Below are positions 33,791 through 41,574 of a DNA stretch of 64,000 nucleotides, one piece after another. The stretch covers positions 1,807,654-1,871,653 of the forward strand of contig NZ_JACVPP010000001.1 of assembly GCF_018881815.1 (NCBI RefSeq). Direction: 5' to 3'. Positions within the stretch are counted from its first letter, which is position 1. The number at the start of each line of letters is the position of its first letter. The DNA is from Polynucleobacter sp. MWH-HuK1 (lineage in GTDB: Bacteria; Pseudomonadota; Gammaproteobacteria; Burkholderiales; Burkholderiaceae). Made by a program: the position numbers and the translations under genes. The notes under the pieces were generated by a model. That model made no database searches. It was not told the DNA's origin and saw nothing but the letters and a program-made list of their open reading frames with translations.

Positions 33791-34939
33791 TTATGCAGGC
33801 TGGGCTTCAGTCTCGGTAATTTTTTCAAGTGCCGCTTCAAGATGACCGACAGTGCGATCAACATGAGCCAGCTTTTCTAAACCAAACAAACCGATGCGGA
33901 AAGTGCGGAAGTCAGGACGCTCGTCACACTGCAAAGGAACGCCTGCTGCAGTCTGCAAGCCAAGCGCAATAAACTTTTTACCAGACTGAATATCGGGATC
34001 TTTGGTGTAGCTCACTACAACGCCAGGAGCTTGGAAGCCTTTAGCTGAGACAGAGTGATAGCCTTTAGAAACCAATAGGTTGCGTACTTTTGTACCCAGC
34101 TCCACCTGTTTGTCTTTAAGTGCAGCAAAGCCGAGTGATTGAGTTTCTTTCATCACGTTACGCAAAATCTTTAAAGCGTCCGTAGGCATAGTGGTGTGAT
34201 AAACGTGGCCACCTTTTTCGTAGGCCTCCATGATCTGTAACCACTTTTTCATATCCATCGAAAAGCTGCTGCTTTGGGTAGCATCAATACGCTCACGTGC
34301 ACGCTCACCTAAGGCGATCAGCGCGCAACATGGTGAGCTGCTCCAACCTTTTTGAGGTGCAGTAATCAGCACATCAACATTGCAAGCCTTCATATCAACC
34401 CACATTGCACCAGAGGCAATGCAATCCAATACAAATAAACCGTTTACTGAGCGCACTGCATCACCTACTGCTTTGAGGTAATCGTCTGGAAGAATGATGC
34501 CCGCCGAAGTTTCTACGTGCGGAGCAAATACTACCGCTGGTTTTTCTTTCTTAATAAACGCCACCACTTCCTCAATCGGAGCTGGAGCAAATACACCTTG
34601 CGCGGAATCTTCTAATTGGCGACCTTTAATAACGGTGACATCCTTGGTGATATTCGCCAAATCAAAGATTTGTGTCCAACGGTAGCTAAACCAACCATTG
34701 CGTAAAACTAAGCATTTTTCATTATTGGCAAACTGACGAGCAACCGCCTCCATGCCAAAAGTGCCGCTGCCAGGAACGATCACTGCTGAACTAGCGTTAT
34801 AAGCATCTTTTAAGACGCTTGAGATATCAACCATCACGCGCTTAAATTCTTCAGACATATGATTTAAAGAGCGGTCGGTATAAACAACCGAGAACTCCAA
34901 TAAACCGTCTGGATCAACGTTGGGAAGTAGGCCTGGCAT
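33791..34939 (-). CDS. Class V aminotransferase (alanine/serine-glyoxylate type)
   Basis: A 382-residue PLP-dependent class V aminotransferase. Features are the VPGSGTFGMEAVARQF N-terminal block, VFAPHVETSAGIILPDDY, the LDCIASGAMWVDM cofactor Asp region, and the PLP-binding Lys197 in TAPQKGWSSSP. It resembles serine-glyoxylate, alanine-glyoxylate or 2-aminoethylphosphonate-pyruvate transaminases; the last is not excluded. The C-terminal domain has TAAGVPLQCDERPDFRTFRIGLFG. Its leader contains alternating gccc/gggc segments (34996-35034). Confidence 0.9.
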   Translation of the reverse strand: MPGLLPNVDPDGLLEFSVVYTDRSLNHMSEEFKRVMVDISSVLKDAYNASSAVIVPGSGTFGMEAVARQFANNEKCLVLRNGWFSYRWTQIFDLANITKDVTVIKGRQLEDSAQGVFAPAPIEEVVAFIKKEKPAVVFAPHVETSAGIILPDDYLKAVGDAVRSVNGLFVLDCIASGAMWVDMKACNVDVLITAPQKGWSSSPCCALIALGERARERIDATQSSSFSMDMKKWLQIMEAYEKGGHVYHTTMPTDALKILRNVMKETQSLGFAALKDKQVELGTKVRNLLVSKGYHSVSAKGFQAPGVVVSYTKDPDIQSGKKFIALGLQTAAGVPLQCDERPDFRTFRIGLFGLEKLAHVDRTVGHLEAALEKITETEAQPA

Positions 34940-35053
34940 AGTAATTTCCTAGGGATTTCAGTAATTAGCCCTAAATGATACTGATTTAAGTCTTTTTTGG
35001 GCAGATGAAGCCCAAACCCTCTTTAAAAGGGCTTTTTTCACTGTTTTGCCAGC

Positions 35054-35956
35054 CTACTTTCCAGTTTTGGAAGAAATAGCGATTCCGATAACGATTAGCG
35101 CAAAAGCCAAACCATGAAATAGCTGCGGTGGCTCACCGAGCATGGCAGCCGATAAAAGTGCTGTAAACAGAGGAATGAAGTTCGCAAAAAAAGCAGCGCC
35201 CGTAGGTCCGGCTCCATTTACACCCAAACCCCAACAACGATAGGCAATAAGAGATGGGCCAATAGCAACAAACAAGATTAAAGATGCTGTCCACCAATTT
35301 AAGTCAATAAAAGCATGGCCGGCGGCAATTTCAACACCATCGAAAAATCCTGTCCACAAAAGACCGACAGTCACTTGCGCCATTAAAAACTCGGCCCATG
35401 GCCATTGGCGCTCAGAACTCGATCCAGGGCGGCTAAGCATCCAGCTATAAAAAGCCCACAAGATAGTGGCCAGCATAATTAAAAGATCGCCGATCACCAT
35501 TTCCATGGACAACAGCGTTGCTAAATCACCGCGTGTTAATACGATGCCAACACCCAGCAAACTCACTAATGCGCCAATCATTTGCAGGACACTTGGCTTT
35601 ACTTGATAAAACACTGCGCCAATTAATAACATCCAGATCGGCATGCTGGCGCCAATTAAGGTGACATTGATCGCAGTAGAAGTTTGCAGCGCAAGGTACA
35701 GGAGTACGTTATAGCTCCCCACCCCAAATAAACCTAAGAGTAGAAAGCGTTTTTTGTTTTGCCATAAAGCACTTCCGGGCATGAAGACACGCCAACCTAA
35801 TGGAAGTAGAAGCAAAGCAGCTAACCCCCAACGAACTGCGCTTAAAGTAATTGGAGAAATGCTTCCCACCAATACACGGCCAGCAATAGCATTACCTGCC
35901 CACAAGGCGGTAGCCAATAGTAAGTAGCCGATAGTCGCGAAATTAAGCTGGGGCAT
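35054..35956 (-). CDS. EamA-family (DMT) transporter
   Basis: A 300-residue DMT transporter with two EamA repeats. Recognisable helices are YLLLATALWAGNAIAGRVLV, TLSAVRWGLAALLLLP, LIGASMPIWMLLIGAVFYQ, and in the second half DLLIMLATILWAFYSWMLSR and AFFANFIPLFTALLSAAMLGE. The C-terminus IAISSKTGK is short and basic. Substrate unknown. It is transcribed towards the aminotransferase gene with a gap of 114 bases. Confidence 0.9.
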   Translation of the reverse strand: MPQLNFATIGYLLLATALWAGNAIAGRVLVGSISPITLSAVRWGLAALLLLPLGWRVFMPGSALWQNKKRFLLLGLFGVGSYNVLLYLALQTSTAINVTLIGASMPIWMLLIGAVFYQVKPSVLQMIGALVSLLGVGIVLTRGDLATLLSMEMVIGDLLIMLATILWAFYSWMLSRPGSSSERQWPWAEFLMAQVTVGLLWTGFFDGVEIAAGHAFIDLNWWTASLILFVAIGPSLIAYRCWGLGVNGAGPTGAAFFANFIPLFTALLSAAMLGEPPQLFHGLAFALIVIGIAISSKTGK

Positions 35957-36104
35957 AGTGAGATTTATGAGGGGGAGCGGTTATTTAGCGTCCCCGAACA
36001 AGGGATACCCAGTTATTGTAGAAACAATTCTCCGGGTATTGCTAAGATAGTGCTTAAATTAAGCTTTTGCTCTCACAAAATAGCATCAAATAGAAGGATT
36101 TATT

Positions 36105-37250
36105 GTGGCAATCATTACCAATATAGAAGACTTGCGGGTCCTCCACAAAAAACGTACCCCCAAGATGTTCTACGACTACGCAGACTCTGGATCATGGACC
36201 GAGTCCACATATCGCGCCAATGAATCTGATTTTCAAAAAATTAAATTGCGTCAACGTGTAGCCGTCAATATGACCAACCGTACGACCAAGACAACTATGG
36301 TTGGTCAAGAAGTTGCTATGCCGGTTGCTCTGGCGCCAACTGGCCTCACTGGAATGCAACATGCTGATGGTGAAATTTTGGCCGCCAAGGCTGCTGAGAA
36401 ATTTGGCGTGCCATTTTGTCTATCCACAATGAGTATCTGCTCAATTGAGGATGTGGCAGAACGTACTACCAAGCCATTTTGGTTTCAGCTCTATGTTATG
36501 AAGGATCGTGGCTTTATTGAGCGCCTCATTGAACGCGCTAAGGCAGCAAAATGCTCCGCTCTTGTTCTGACTTTGGATTTACAAATCCTAGGTCAACGCC
36601 ATAAAGACTTAAAGAATGGTCTCTCAGCCCCACCCAAGCTCACCATTGCCAATATGATCAATATGGCAACTAAGCCACGCTGGTGCATGGGAATGGCAAT
36701 GACGCCGCGTAGAACATTCCGCAACATTGTTGGTCATGCCACCGGCGTTGGCAACATGTCTTCACTCTCCTCTTGGACTGCAGAACAGTTTGACCCAGGA
36801 CTTAACTGGGGAGATGTTGAATGGATTAAAAAACTCTGGGGCGGAAAGCTCATCATCAAAGGCATCCTGGATGAAGATGATGCACGCTTAGCTGCAAACT
36901 CCGGGGCAGATGCATTGATTGTTTCTAATCATGGCGGTCGTCAACTCGATGGCGCAATTTCTAGCATCAAGGCATTGCCCGGAATTGTTGATGCGGTTGG
37001 CAAAGATATTGAAGTCTGGATGGACGGTGGCATACGCTCTGGTCAAGATGTTCTGAAGGCTTGGGCTTTGGGTGCACGCGGCACGATGATCGGTCGCCCA
37101 TTCTTGTATGGCTTGGGCGCGATGGGCGAAGCCGGCGTCACTAAGTGCCTAGAGATCATCCACAATGAACTAGACATCACCATGGCATTTACAGGTCATC
37201 GTGATATCCAAAATGTGACTAAAGATATTTTGTATCCGGGAACCTTTTAA
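36105..37250 (+). CDS. lldD: LldD-type FMN-dependent alpha-hydroxy-acid dehydrogenase
   Basis: FMN enzyme of the L-lactate dehydrogenase/glycolate oxidase family, 381 residues. Start block TNIEDLRVLHKKRTPKMFYDYADSGSWTE, the FWFQLYVMKDRG strand, LDLQILGQRHKDLKNG, and the active site SNHGGRQLDG (His276, Arg279). The GGIRSGQDVLKAWALGARGTMIGRPFLYG block binds FMN. It oxidises an alpha-hydroxy acid, most likely L-lactate, and passes electrons to quinone. The start is GTG at 36105, preceded by AAGGA. A DUF4239-like frame follows it directly after the stop codon. Confidence 0.92.
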   Translation: MAIITNIEDLRVLHKKRTPKMFYDYADSGSWTESTYRANESDFQKIKLRQRVAVNMTNRTTKTTMVGQEVAMPVALAPTGLTGMQHADGEILAAKAAEKFGVPFCLSTMSICSIEDVAERTTKPFWFQLYVMKDRGFIERLIERAKAAKCSALVLTLDLQILGQRHKDLKNGLSAPPKLTIANMINMATKPRWCMGMAMTPRRTFRNIVGHATGVGNMSSLSSWTAEQFDPGLNWGDVEWIKKLWGGKLIIKGILDEDDARLAANSGADALIVSNHGGRQLDGAISSIKALPGIVDAVGKDIEVWMDGGIRSGQDVLKAWALGARGTMIGRPFLYGLGAMGEAGVTKCLEIIHNELDITMAFTGHRDIQNVTKDILYPGTF

Positions 37251-38051
37251 ATTTTTCACCTACTCAACTACCCTCTTGCCGTCTTTGGTGTATCACTTGC
37301 AGTATTCGCTTTCGCCGTATGGTTTGGGCATGCTGCACTTAGTCGCTACCGCACCAAAGACACCGAAACCTCTGAAGATCTAGGCATCATTCAGACTGCC
37401 ACATTAACTTTGCTGGCGCTCATCATTGGATTTACCTTCTCAATGGCTATTGATCGCCATGACCAGCGGGAAATTTATGAGGAAGGCGAAGCAAACGCTA
37501 TCGGAACCGAGTACTTACGAGCAGACCTTCTCCCCCCAAAGGCCGCAGCCGCAACTAAAGATTTATTAATTCAATATATAGATCAACGCATTCTGTTTTA
37601 CTCCAAACAGAGCCCAGAAAAGATTCTGGAAATTCGCAGCAAAACAGATCAGCTGCAAATGGCCCTCTGGAATGAAATCCTTCCAGTTGTTCGTACGCAA
37701 CCCACCGCCCCGATTGCTCTAGTTGCATCCGGCATGAATGATGTCTTAAATTCTCAAGGCTATGTTCAGGCCGCTTGGTGGAATCGCATACCATACACCG
37801 CCTGGGCGCTAATGGCCGCCATAGCAGTTTGTGCAAATCTATTAGTGGGATTTGGTGCGCGTAATTTTCAAAAGAATATTGCTCTCTTCATGATCTTCCC
37901 TTTTGTTGTTGCAGTGTCATTCTTTTTGATTGCCGACATTGACAGTCCAAGAGGTGGAGTAATTCGAATTGAAGCTAGAAATCTAGTAGCGCTAAAAAAT
38001 AATCTAATGCAGCAGATGGAAAAAGCCCAGCCATCGGTCGGCATTAAATAA
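37251..38051 (+). CDS. DUF4239-like (bestrophin-like) membrane protein with probable AUU start
   Basis: The open frame runs from the lldD stop at 37248-37250 to the TAA at 38049-38051, without an in-frame ATG or GTG until the TTG at 37410. Read from ATT at 37251, the first residues are FHLLNYPLAVFGVSLAVFAFAVWFGHAALSRY, an obvious first helix followed by the second, TLLALIIGFTFSMAIDRHDQR, the conserved DUF4239 signature (FTFSMA...RxDxR). A 3' half holds two more helices (AWALMAAIAVCANLLVGFGARN, ALFMIFPFVVAVSFFLIAD) and PRGGVIRIEARNL. The TTG start would delete the first helix. About 266 residues. Function unknown. Confidence 0.75.
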   Translation: MFHLLNYPLAVFGVSLAVFAFAVWFGHAALSRYRTKDTETSEDLGIIQTATLTLLALIIGFTFSMAIDRHDQREIYEEGEANAIGTEYLRADLLPPKAAAATKDLLIQYIDQRILFYSKQSPEKILEIRSKTDQLQMALWNEILPVVRTQPTAPIALVASGMNDVLNSQGYVQAAWWNRIPYTAWALMAAIAVCANLLVGFGARNFQKNIALFMIFPFVVAVSFFLIADIDSPRGGVIRIEARNLVALKNNLMQQMEKAQPSVGIK

Positions 38052-38074
38052 GCTTCACGATAAAGGCGGTCCAG

Positions 38075-38266
38075 ATGAAACGTGTAGTGGATGTTTTTAA
38101 AAACCGTGGCCGCGAGCTGGTCTGGACCTACGTCATTCATCTTCAAAATGACGAGGGTTTTCATCCTGGACAGCTGGACTTTGAGGTAGAGGCTCTCAGG
38201 CTCTCTCAGCTAGATAAACGAGGTACAGCCAATGAGCTTAGTGCAAAAGCTCGTCCGAACAATTAA
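38075..38266 (+). CDS. Small soluble protein of unknown function
   Basis: A 63-residue ORF (MKRVVDVFKNRGREL...), 23 bases after the DUF4239-like stop, with a good RBS (AAGGCGG, six bases before ATG). It is charged and soluble, with patterns such as HLQNDEGFHPGQLDFEVEALRLSQLDKRGTANELS. I do not recognise a family. Because RBS, spacing and direction all fit, it is probably real and part of the lldD-DUF4239 unit. Confidence 0.55.
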   Translation: MKRVVDVFKNRGRELVWTYVIHLQNDEGFHPGQLDFEVEALRLSQLDKRGTANELSAKARPNN

Positions 38267-38329
38267 ATTAGGGTCGCTAGCATTCACTATTGAAGTGAAT
38301 AACTCAACTATATTTGGAGCAATAACTAA

Positions 38330-38506
38330 ATGAAGCCACTCTCTAAAAAAGCCAAGATGGCTGTAGGCTGGACAATTTTAATGACTGTTATTGGAACCGC
38401 GATGTTGCACCAGTGGCAATTCTTTGCAATGGGTTGCGCGTCCATCGCCGTTCTGCTTGTGGCGAATCACTACGATCTTCTAAAAGATCCTGAAGACAAA
38501 AAATAA
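38330..38506 (+). CDS. Small two-helix membrane protein
   Basis: A 58-residue ORF below the usual length cut-off, starting MKPLSKKAKMAVGWTILM and ending LKDPEDKK. Two hydrophobic helices (residues about 11-24 and 28-46) are joined by a short loop, and both ends are charged. GGAG at 38316-38319 gives a good RBS about ten bases upstream, and a strong terminator follows its stop. Function unknown; last gene in the lldD-DUF4239 unit. Confidence 0.6.
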   Translation: MKPLSKKAKMAVGWTILMTVIGTAMLHQWQFFAMGCASIAVLLVANHYDLLKDPEDKK

Positions 38507-38531
38507 TCCCACCTATGTGGGTGGGATTATT
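38502..38531 (+). terminator. Rho-independent-like terminator
   Basis: Stem aataatcccac / gtgggattatt (11 bp) with loop ctatgtgg. It overlaps the stop codon of the small membrane protein gene and lies just before the convergent OYE gene, so it may stop both. Confidence 0.75.
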
Positions 38532-38560
38532 AACATGCATTTCCGAGTCTAAGGCTTGTA

Positions 38561-39661
38561 TTAAAGAGTTGGGTAATCGGTATAGCCAGCTTCACCACCA
38601 CCATAAAAAGTAGCGCGGTTATAAGGATTTAAAGCGGCGCCTTTCTGGAATCTTTCAGCCAAATCTGGATTAGCAATATACATACGGCCATAAGCTACTG
38701 CATCAGCCAAACCATCCTCCAGAACCTTCTCACCCATAGCTTGGTCATACCCACCAGCAGTGATAAATTTTCCCGTATAAGCAGAGCGGAACATTTCAGA
38801 GGTGATAGGCGCATCTTCATTCACTTGATCACCGCCTCCCGCACTGCTTGAGCGAGGCTCAATCATATGAACATAGGACAGGTTATAAGTATTGAGTTTT
38901 GCAATCGCAGCTGTAAACAAGGCAACCGGATCACTATCTCCCATATCGTTAAAAGTACCGTAAGGTGAAAGGCGTACGCCCACCTTATCACTTGGAAACA
39001 CCTTGCAGACTGACTCAATGACTTGACCCAATAAACGCAGGCGGTTCTCAATGGAGCCACCATATTGATCGGTACGTTGATTAGTTTTATCTTGCAAGAA
39101 TTGATCTAACAAGTAGCCATTAGCAGAATGAATTTCAATGCCATCAAAGCCTGCAGCTTTTGCATTTTGAGCAGCTTCCTCAAATTCCTTAAGCAAACGA
39201 GTGATGTCTTCCAAACTCATTTCTTTTGGCACTTCATAATCATGCAGCTTCCAATCAGCACCATATGTTTGACCAAAGGGGGCAATTGCTGAAGGCGCCC
39301 GAGGTACGCCCTGCTCAGGGTGCAAAGAAGAATGTGAGATACGGCCAACATGCCATAACTGCGCAACGATTGAGCCACCCTTATCATGAACCGCTTGAAC
39401 GATCTCTTTCCATGCGGCAGTCTGTTCTGCCGAATAAATTCCAGGCGTAGCAGGATAGCCCTTGCCCAAGGGAGAAATTTGCGTTGCCTCGGTAATAATT
39501 AATCCAGCGCTAGCACGCTGTGCGTAATAGGTTTTTGCTAATGGATTTGGCACATCACCTGCAATCGCTCGCATTCTTGTAAGCGGCGCCATGACTAGAC
39601 GGTTTTTTAATTGAATTGAACCGAGACTAACCGGTGTGAACATGATTTCTTTGCCTGACAT
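38561..39661 (-). CDS. Old yellow enzyme-family alkene reductase
   Basis: A 366-residue FMN/NADPH ene-reductase like NemA. Motifs: FTPVSLGSIQLKNRLVMAPLTRMRA, the HVGRISHSSLHPEQG, the FDGIEIHSANGYLLDQFLQDKTNQRTDQYGGSIENRLRL block (H and N that bind the substrate), the RLSPYGTFNDMG, and the FITAGGYDQ and VAYGRMYIANPDL C-terminal segments. It reduces activated alkenes such as enones, maleimide or nitro compounds. Its start is next to oxyR (39744) but in the same direction, not convergent; it may be stress-induced. Confidence 0.93.
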   Translation of the reverse strand: MSGKEIMFTPVSLGSIQLKNRLVMAPLTRMRAIAGDVPNPLAKTYYAQRASAGLIITEATQISPLGKGYPATPGIYSAEQTAAWKEIVQAVHDKGGSIVAQLWHVGRISHSSLHPEQGVPRAPSAIAPFGQTYGADWKLHDYEVPKEMSLEDITRLLKEFEEAAQNAKAAGFDGIEIHSANGYLLDQFLQDKTNQRTDQYGGSIENRLRLLGQVIESVCKVFPSDKVGVRLSPYGTFNDMGDSDPVALFTAAIAKLNTYNLSYVHMIEPRSSSAGGGDQVNEDAPITSEMFRSAYTGKFITAGGYDQAMGEKVLEDGLADAVAYGRMYIANPDLAERFQKGAALNPYNRATFYGGGEAGYTDYPTL

Positions 39662-39743
39662 TTGCTGCCCTTTTGTATTAATAAATTAGATGATGGACTG
39701 TAACAAGGATTGGTAGTTTTTGCTGAGCAAGGAGCTGGCTCAA

Positions 39744-40649
39744 CTAGGTGCGTCCAAATTGCTCACGAATGCAATTAGCCAGTGCATTAAATTCCTGGGT
39801 ATGCGCCGTAGATGACCGCGCAACCAACGCTATCACCCTTTTAGGTGTAGGCGACGCCAATTCCTTGGCCACTAATTGAGTGTTATTCAACAAGCTACTC
39901 TTTACCGCCATACCAGGAAGCAAAGCGATCCCAAGGCCTGACTCGACCATTTGCAATAGCGTTAGAAGGCTTGTTGCCTCCAAGCCTTCAGCTTTGCGAA
40001 TATCAGTTCTCTTACATGCTTGCAAGCTATGCTCTCGCAAGCAATGCCCCTCCTCTAACAACAAGAGACGCTCGGCCATCTTAGCTGGCAAAGTTACCTC
40101 TTTCCCTTTTAAAGCTGGATCACCCTCTTTAGCAACCAACCAAAAGTGATCGTCGAACAATTCTTGTACGAGAAGTCCGCTGACATCATATGGCAAAGCA
40201 ATCAAAGCAAAATCTAATTTGTGTTCAGCAAGTCTTGAAAGTAGATTTGCTGTTAGATCCTCCCTTAGAGTAATTTTGAGATCCGGAAATCGCGCGCGGA
40301 CTTCCGGCAAAACTACAGGCAACAAGAATGGAGCAATGGTTGGTATTACCCCCAATCGAATGGTGGCGGTCATCGGCTTACCGGTTGCACCTGCATACTC
40401 CACCAAATCTTCAGAAGCAGCCAAAATAAGTTTTGCACGCTCAAGCACCTCTAACCCAATCGGGGTTATTGATACATTTTGGCGATCACGTTCCACCAAA
40501 TGGATCCCTAGCGCATCCTCCAATTCTTTTAATCCTGCGCTCAATGTTGACTGCCCAACAAAGCAGGCTTGCGCAGCTCTGGTGAAATTGAGCTCTTTAG
40601 CTAGGGCAACGAAATAACCTAACTGTCTTAAAGACGGTAAATAAGCCAT
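39744..40649 (-). CDS. oxyR: OxyR hydrogen-peroxide-sensing LysR regulator
   Basis: A 301-residue LysR-type regulator. The helix-turn-helix is at the N-terminus (SLRQLGYFVALAKELNFTRAAQACFVGQSTLSAGLKELEDALG). The redox pair of OxyR is present as Cys203 (EEGHCLREH) and Cys212 (LQACKR), with the same nine-residue spacing as E. coli Cys199 and Cys208. H2O2 oxidises these to a disulfide and activates transcription. It is divergent from the rubrerythrin-rubredoxin unit across 154 bases that contain GATA/TATC-like palindromes, so that unit is a likely target. Confidence 0.92.
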   Translation of the reverse strand: MAYLPSLRQLGYFVALAKELNFTRAAQACFVGQSTLSAGLKELEDALGIHLVERDRQNVSITPIGLEVLERAKLILAASEDLVEYAGATGKPMTATIRLGVIPTIAPFLLPVVLPEVRARFPDLKITLREDLTANLLSRLAEHKLDFALIALPYDVSGLLVQELFDDHFWLVAKEGDPALKGKEVTLPAKMAERLLLLEEGHCLREHSLQACKRTDIRKAEGLEATSLLTLLQMVESGLGIALLPGMAVKSSLLNNTQLVAKELASPTPKRVIALVARSSTAHTQEFNALANCIREQFGRT

Positions 40650-40675
40650 ATATACCCCTTGTTATCGATTTATTG

Positions 40676-40688
40676 GATAAATACTATC
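40676..40688. promoter_or_regulatory. Possible OxyR-site element between oxyR and rubrerythrin
   Basis: gataaatactatc contains GATA and TATC arms separated by five bases, similar in type to half of the OxyR site (ATAGnTnnnAnCTAT). A second TATC...GATA pair overlaps just upstream (from 40663). The pattern is AT-rich and was read by eye only. Confidence 0.35.
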
Positions 40689-40803
40689 ATAATCATTTAC
40701 TGGAATGATAAATGAATTAAGCGCACACTACATCCATGGTTGAGAAAGCAGTAGATAGAACTCAAAAGACTCAACAAATCGAACTTAATAAAAAGGAATC
40801 AAA

Positions 40804-41289
40804 ATGGCTCGTCCAGAAATCAAAACTATCCACAACTTAGAGTCAGCTTTTGCTGGTGAATCTATGGCCCATATTAAATATCGCTACTTTGCCAAGTTAG
40901 CTCGCGCAGCAGGCGACGAAGAGACAGCCAAAATATTTGAAGTAACCGCCGAGCAAGAGGTAATGCATGCATTTGGTCACCTAGACATACTCTACCCTGC
41001 CAATACAATTACGCCAGCGCGCGCCTTGGAAATTGCAATCGAAGGTGAAACTTATGAATACACTGAAATGTATCCTTCGTTCCGAAAAACTGCCGTAGAA
41101 GAAGGTAATGCAGCTGCAATTCAAGAGATTGATGAGCAAATTGCTGAATCAAAAGAGCATGCACAGCAGTTTCAGGCGGTACTAACAAAAGCAGCAAAAC
41201 GGTTCGCTGCATTGGCCAATGTTGAAGAGCGCCACGCAAACCATTACAAGCAGGCTTTGGAAAAAGCAAAGGTTTTTGCCGCTCAATAA
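40804..41289 (+). CDS. Rubrerythrin-type diiron protein
   Basis: A 161-residue ferritin-like diiron protein. Visible: NLESAFAGESMAHIKYRYFAKLARAAGDEETAKIFEVTAEQEVMHAFGHLD (Glu and Glu-x-x-His iron ligands), and the C-terminal RFAALANVEERHANHYKQAL (second ExxH pair). Unlike classical rubrerythrin it has no C-terminal rubredoxin domain; a separate rubredoxin gene lies 61 bases downstream. It likely reduces H2O2 in the cytoplasm. Divergent from oxyR, good RBS (AAGGA). Confidence 0.93.
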   Translation: MARPEIKTIHNLESAFAGESMAHIKYRYFAKLARAAGDEETAKIFEVTAEQEVMHAFGHLDILYPANTITPARALEIAIEGETYEYTEMYPSFRKTAVEEGNAAAIQEIDEQIAESKEHAQQFQAVLTKAAKRFAALANVEERHANHYKQALEKAKVFAAQ

Positions 41290-41350
41290 GGGTGGCTCAG
41301 AAATTAATAGCAATTAAATTTAAAATTAACGAATTATCTAAGGAACCAGT

Positions 41351-41518
41351 ATGAAAACTTACCAATGTATCGTGTGTGGCTACATTTACGATGAAGCAAA
41401 AGGCATTCCTGAAGATGGCATTCCAGCCGGAACACTCTGGGCTGACGTACCCGATGATTGGGAATGCCCTGACTGCGGAGTTGCAAAAGCTGATTTTGAG
41501 ATGGTTCAAGTAAGCTAA
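41351..41518 (+). CDS. Rubredoxin
   Basis: A 55-residue protein below the usual length cut-off. The Fe(Cys)4 site is complete: Cys6 and Cys9 in [13 protein letters not shown], Cys39 and Cys42 in CPDCGVAK. The [20 protein letters not shown] core is typical. An AGGAA before the ATG is a good RBS. It is an electron carrier, here between a rubredoxin reductase-like flavoprotein (41575) and the rubrerythrin, and it was missing from a simple ORF call because of its length. Confidence 0.95.
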   Translation: MKTYQCIVCGYIYDEAKGIPEDGIPAGTLWADVPDDWECPDCGVAKADFEMVQVS

Positions 41519-41574
41519 TGCCCATTCATCACAACTAACCCTGTTTATTTTTCGTCATTTTGGAGAGTCAAGCT

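Noticed and set aside
34996..35040. A plus-strand terminator at aagccc...gggcttttttc
   Set aside because: No plus-strand gene ends here; both neighbours are on the minus strand, so it was not listed as a terminator feature.
40219..40617. A 132-codon plus-strand frame
   Set aside because: Antisense to oxyR, whose Cys pair and helix-turn-helix are clear.
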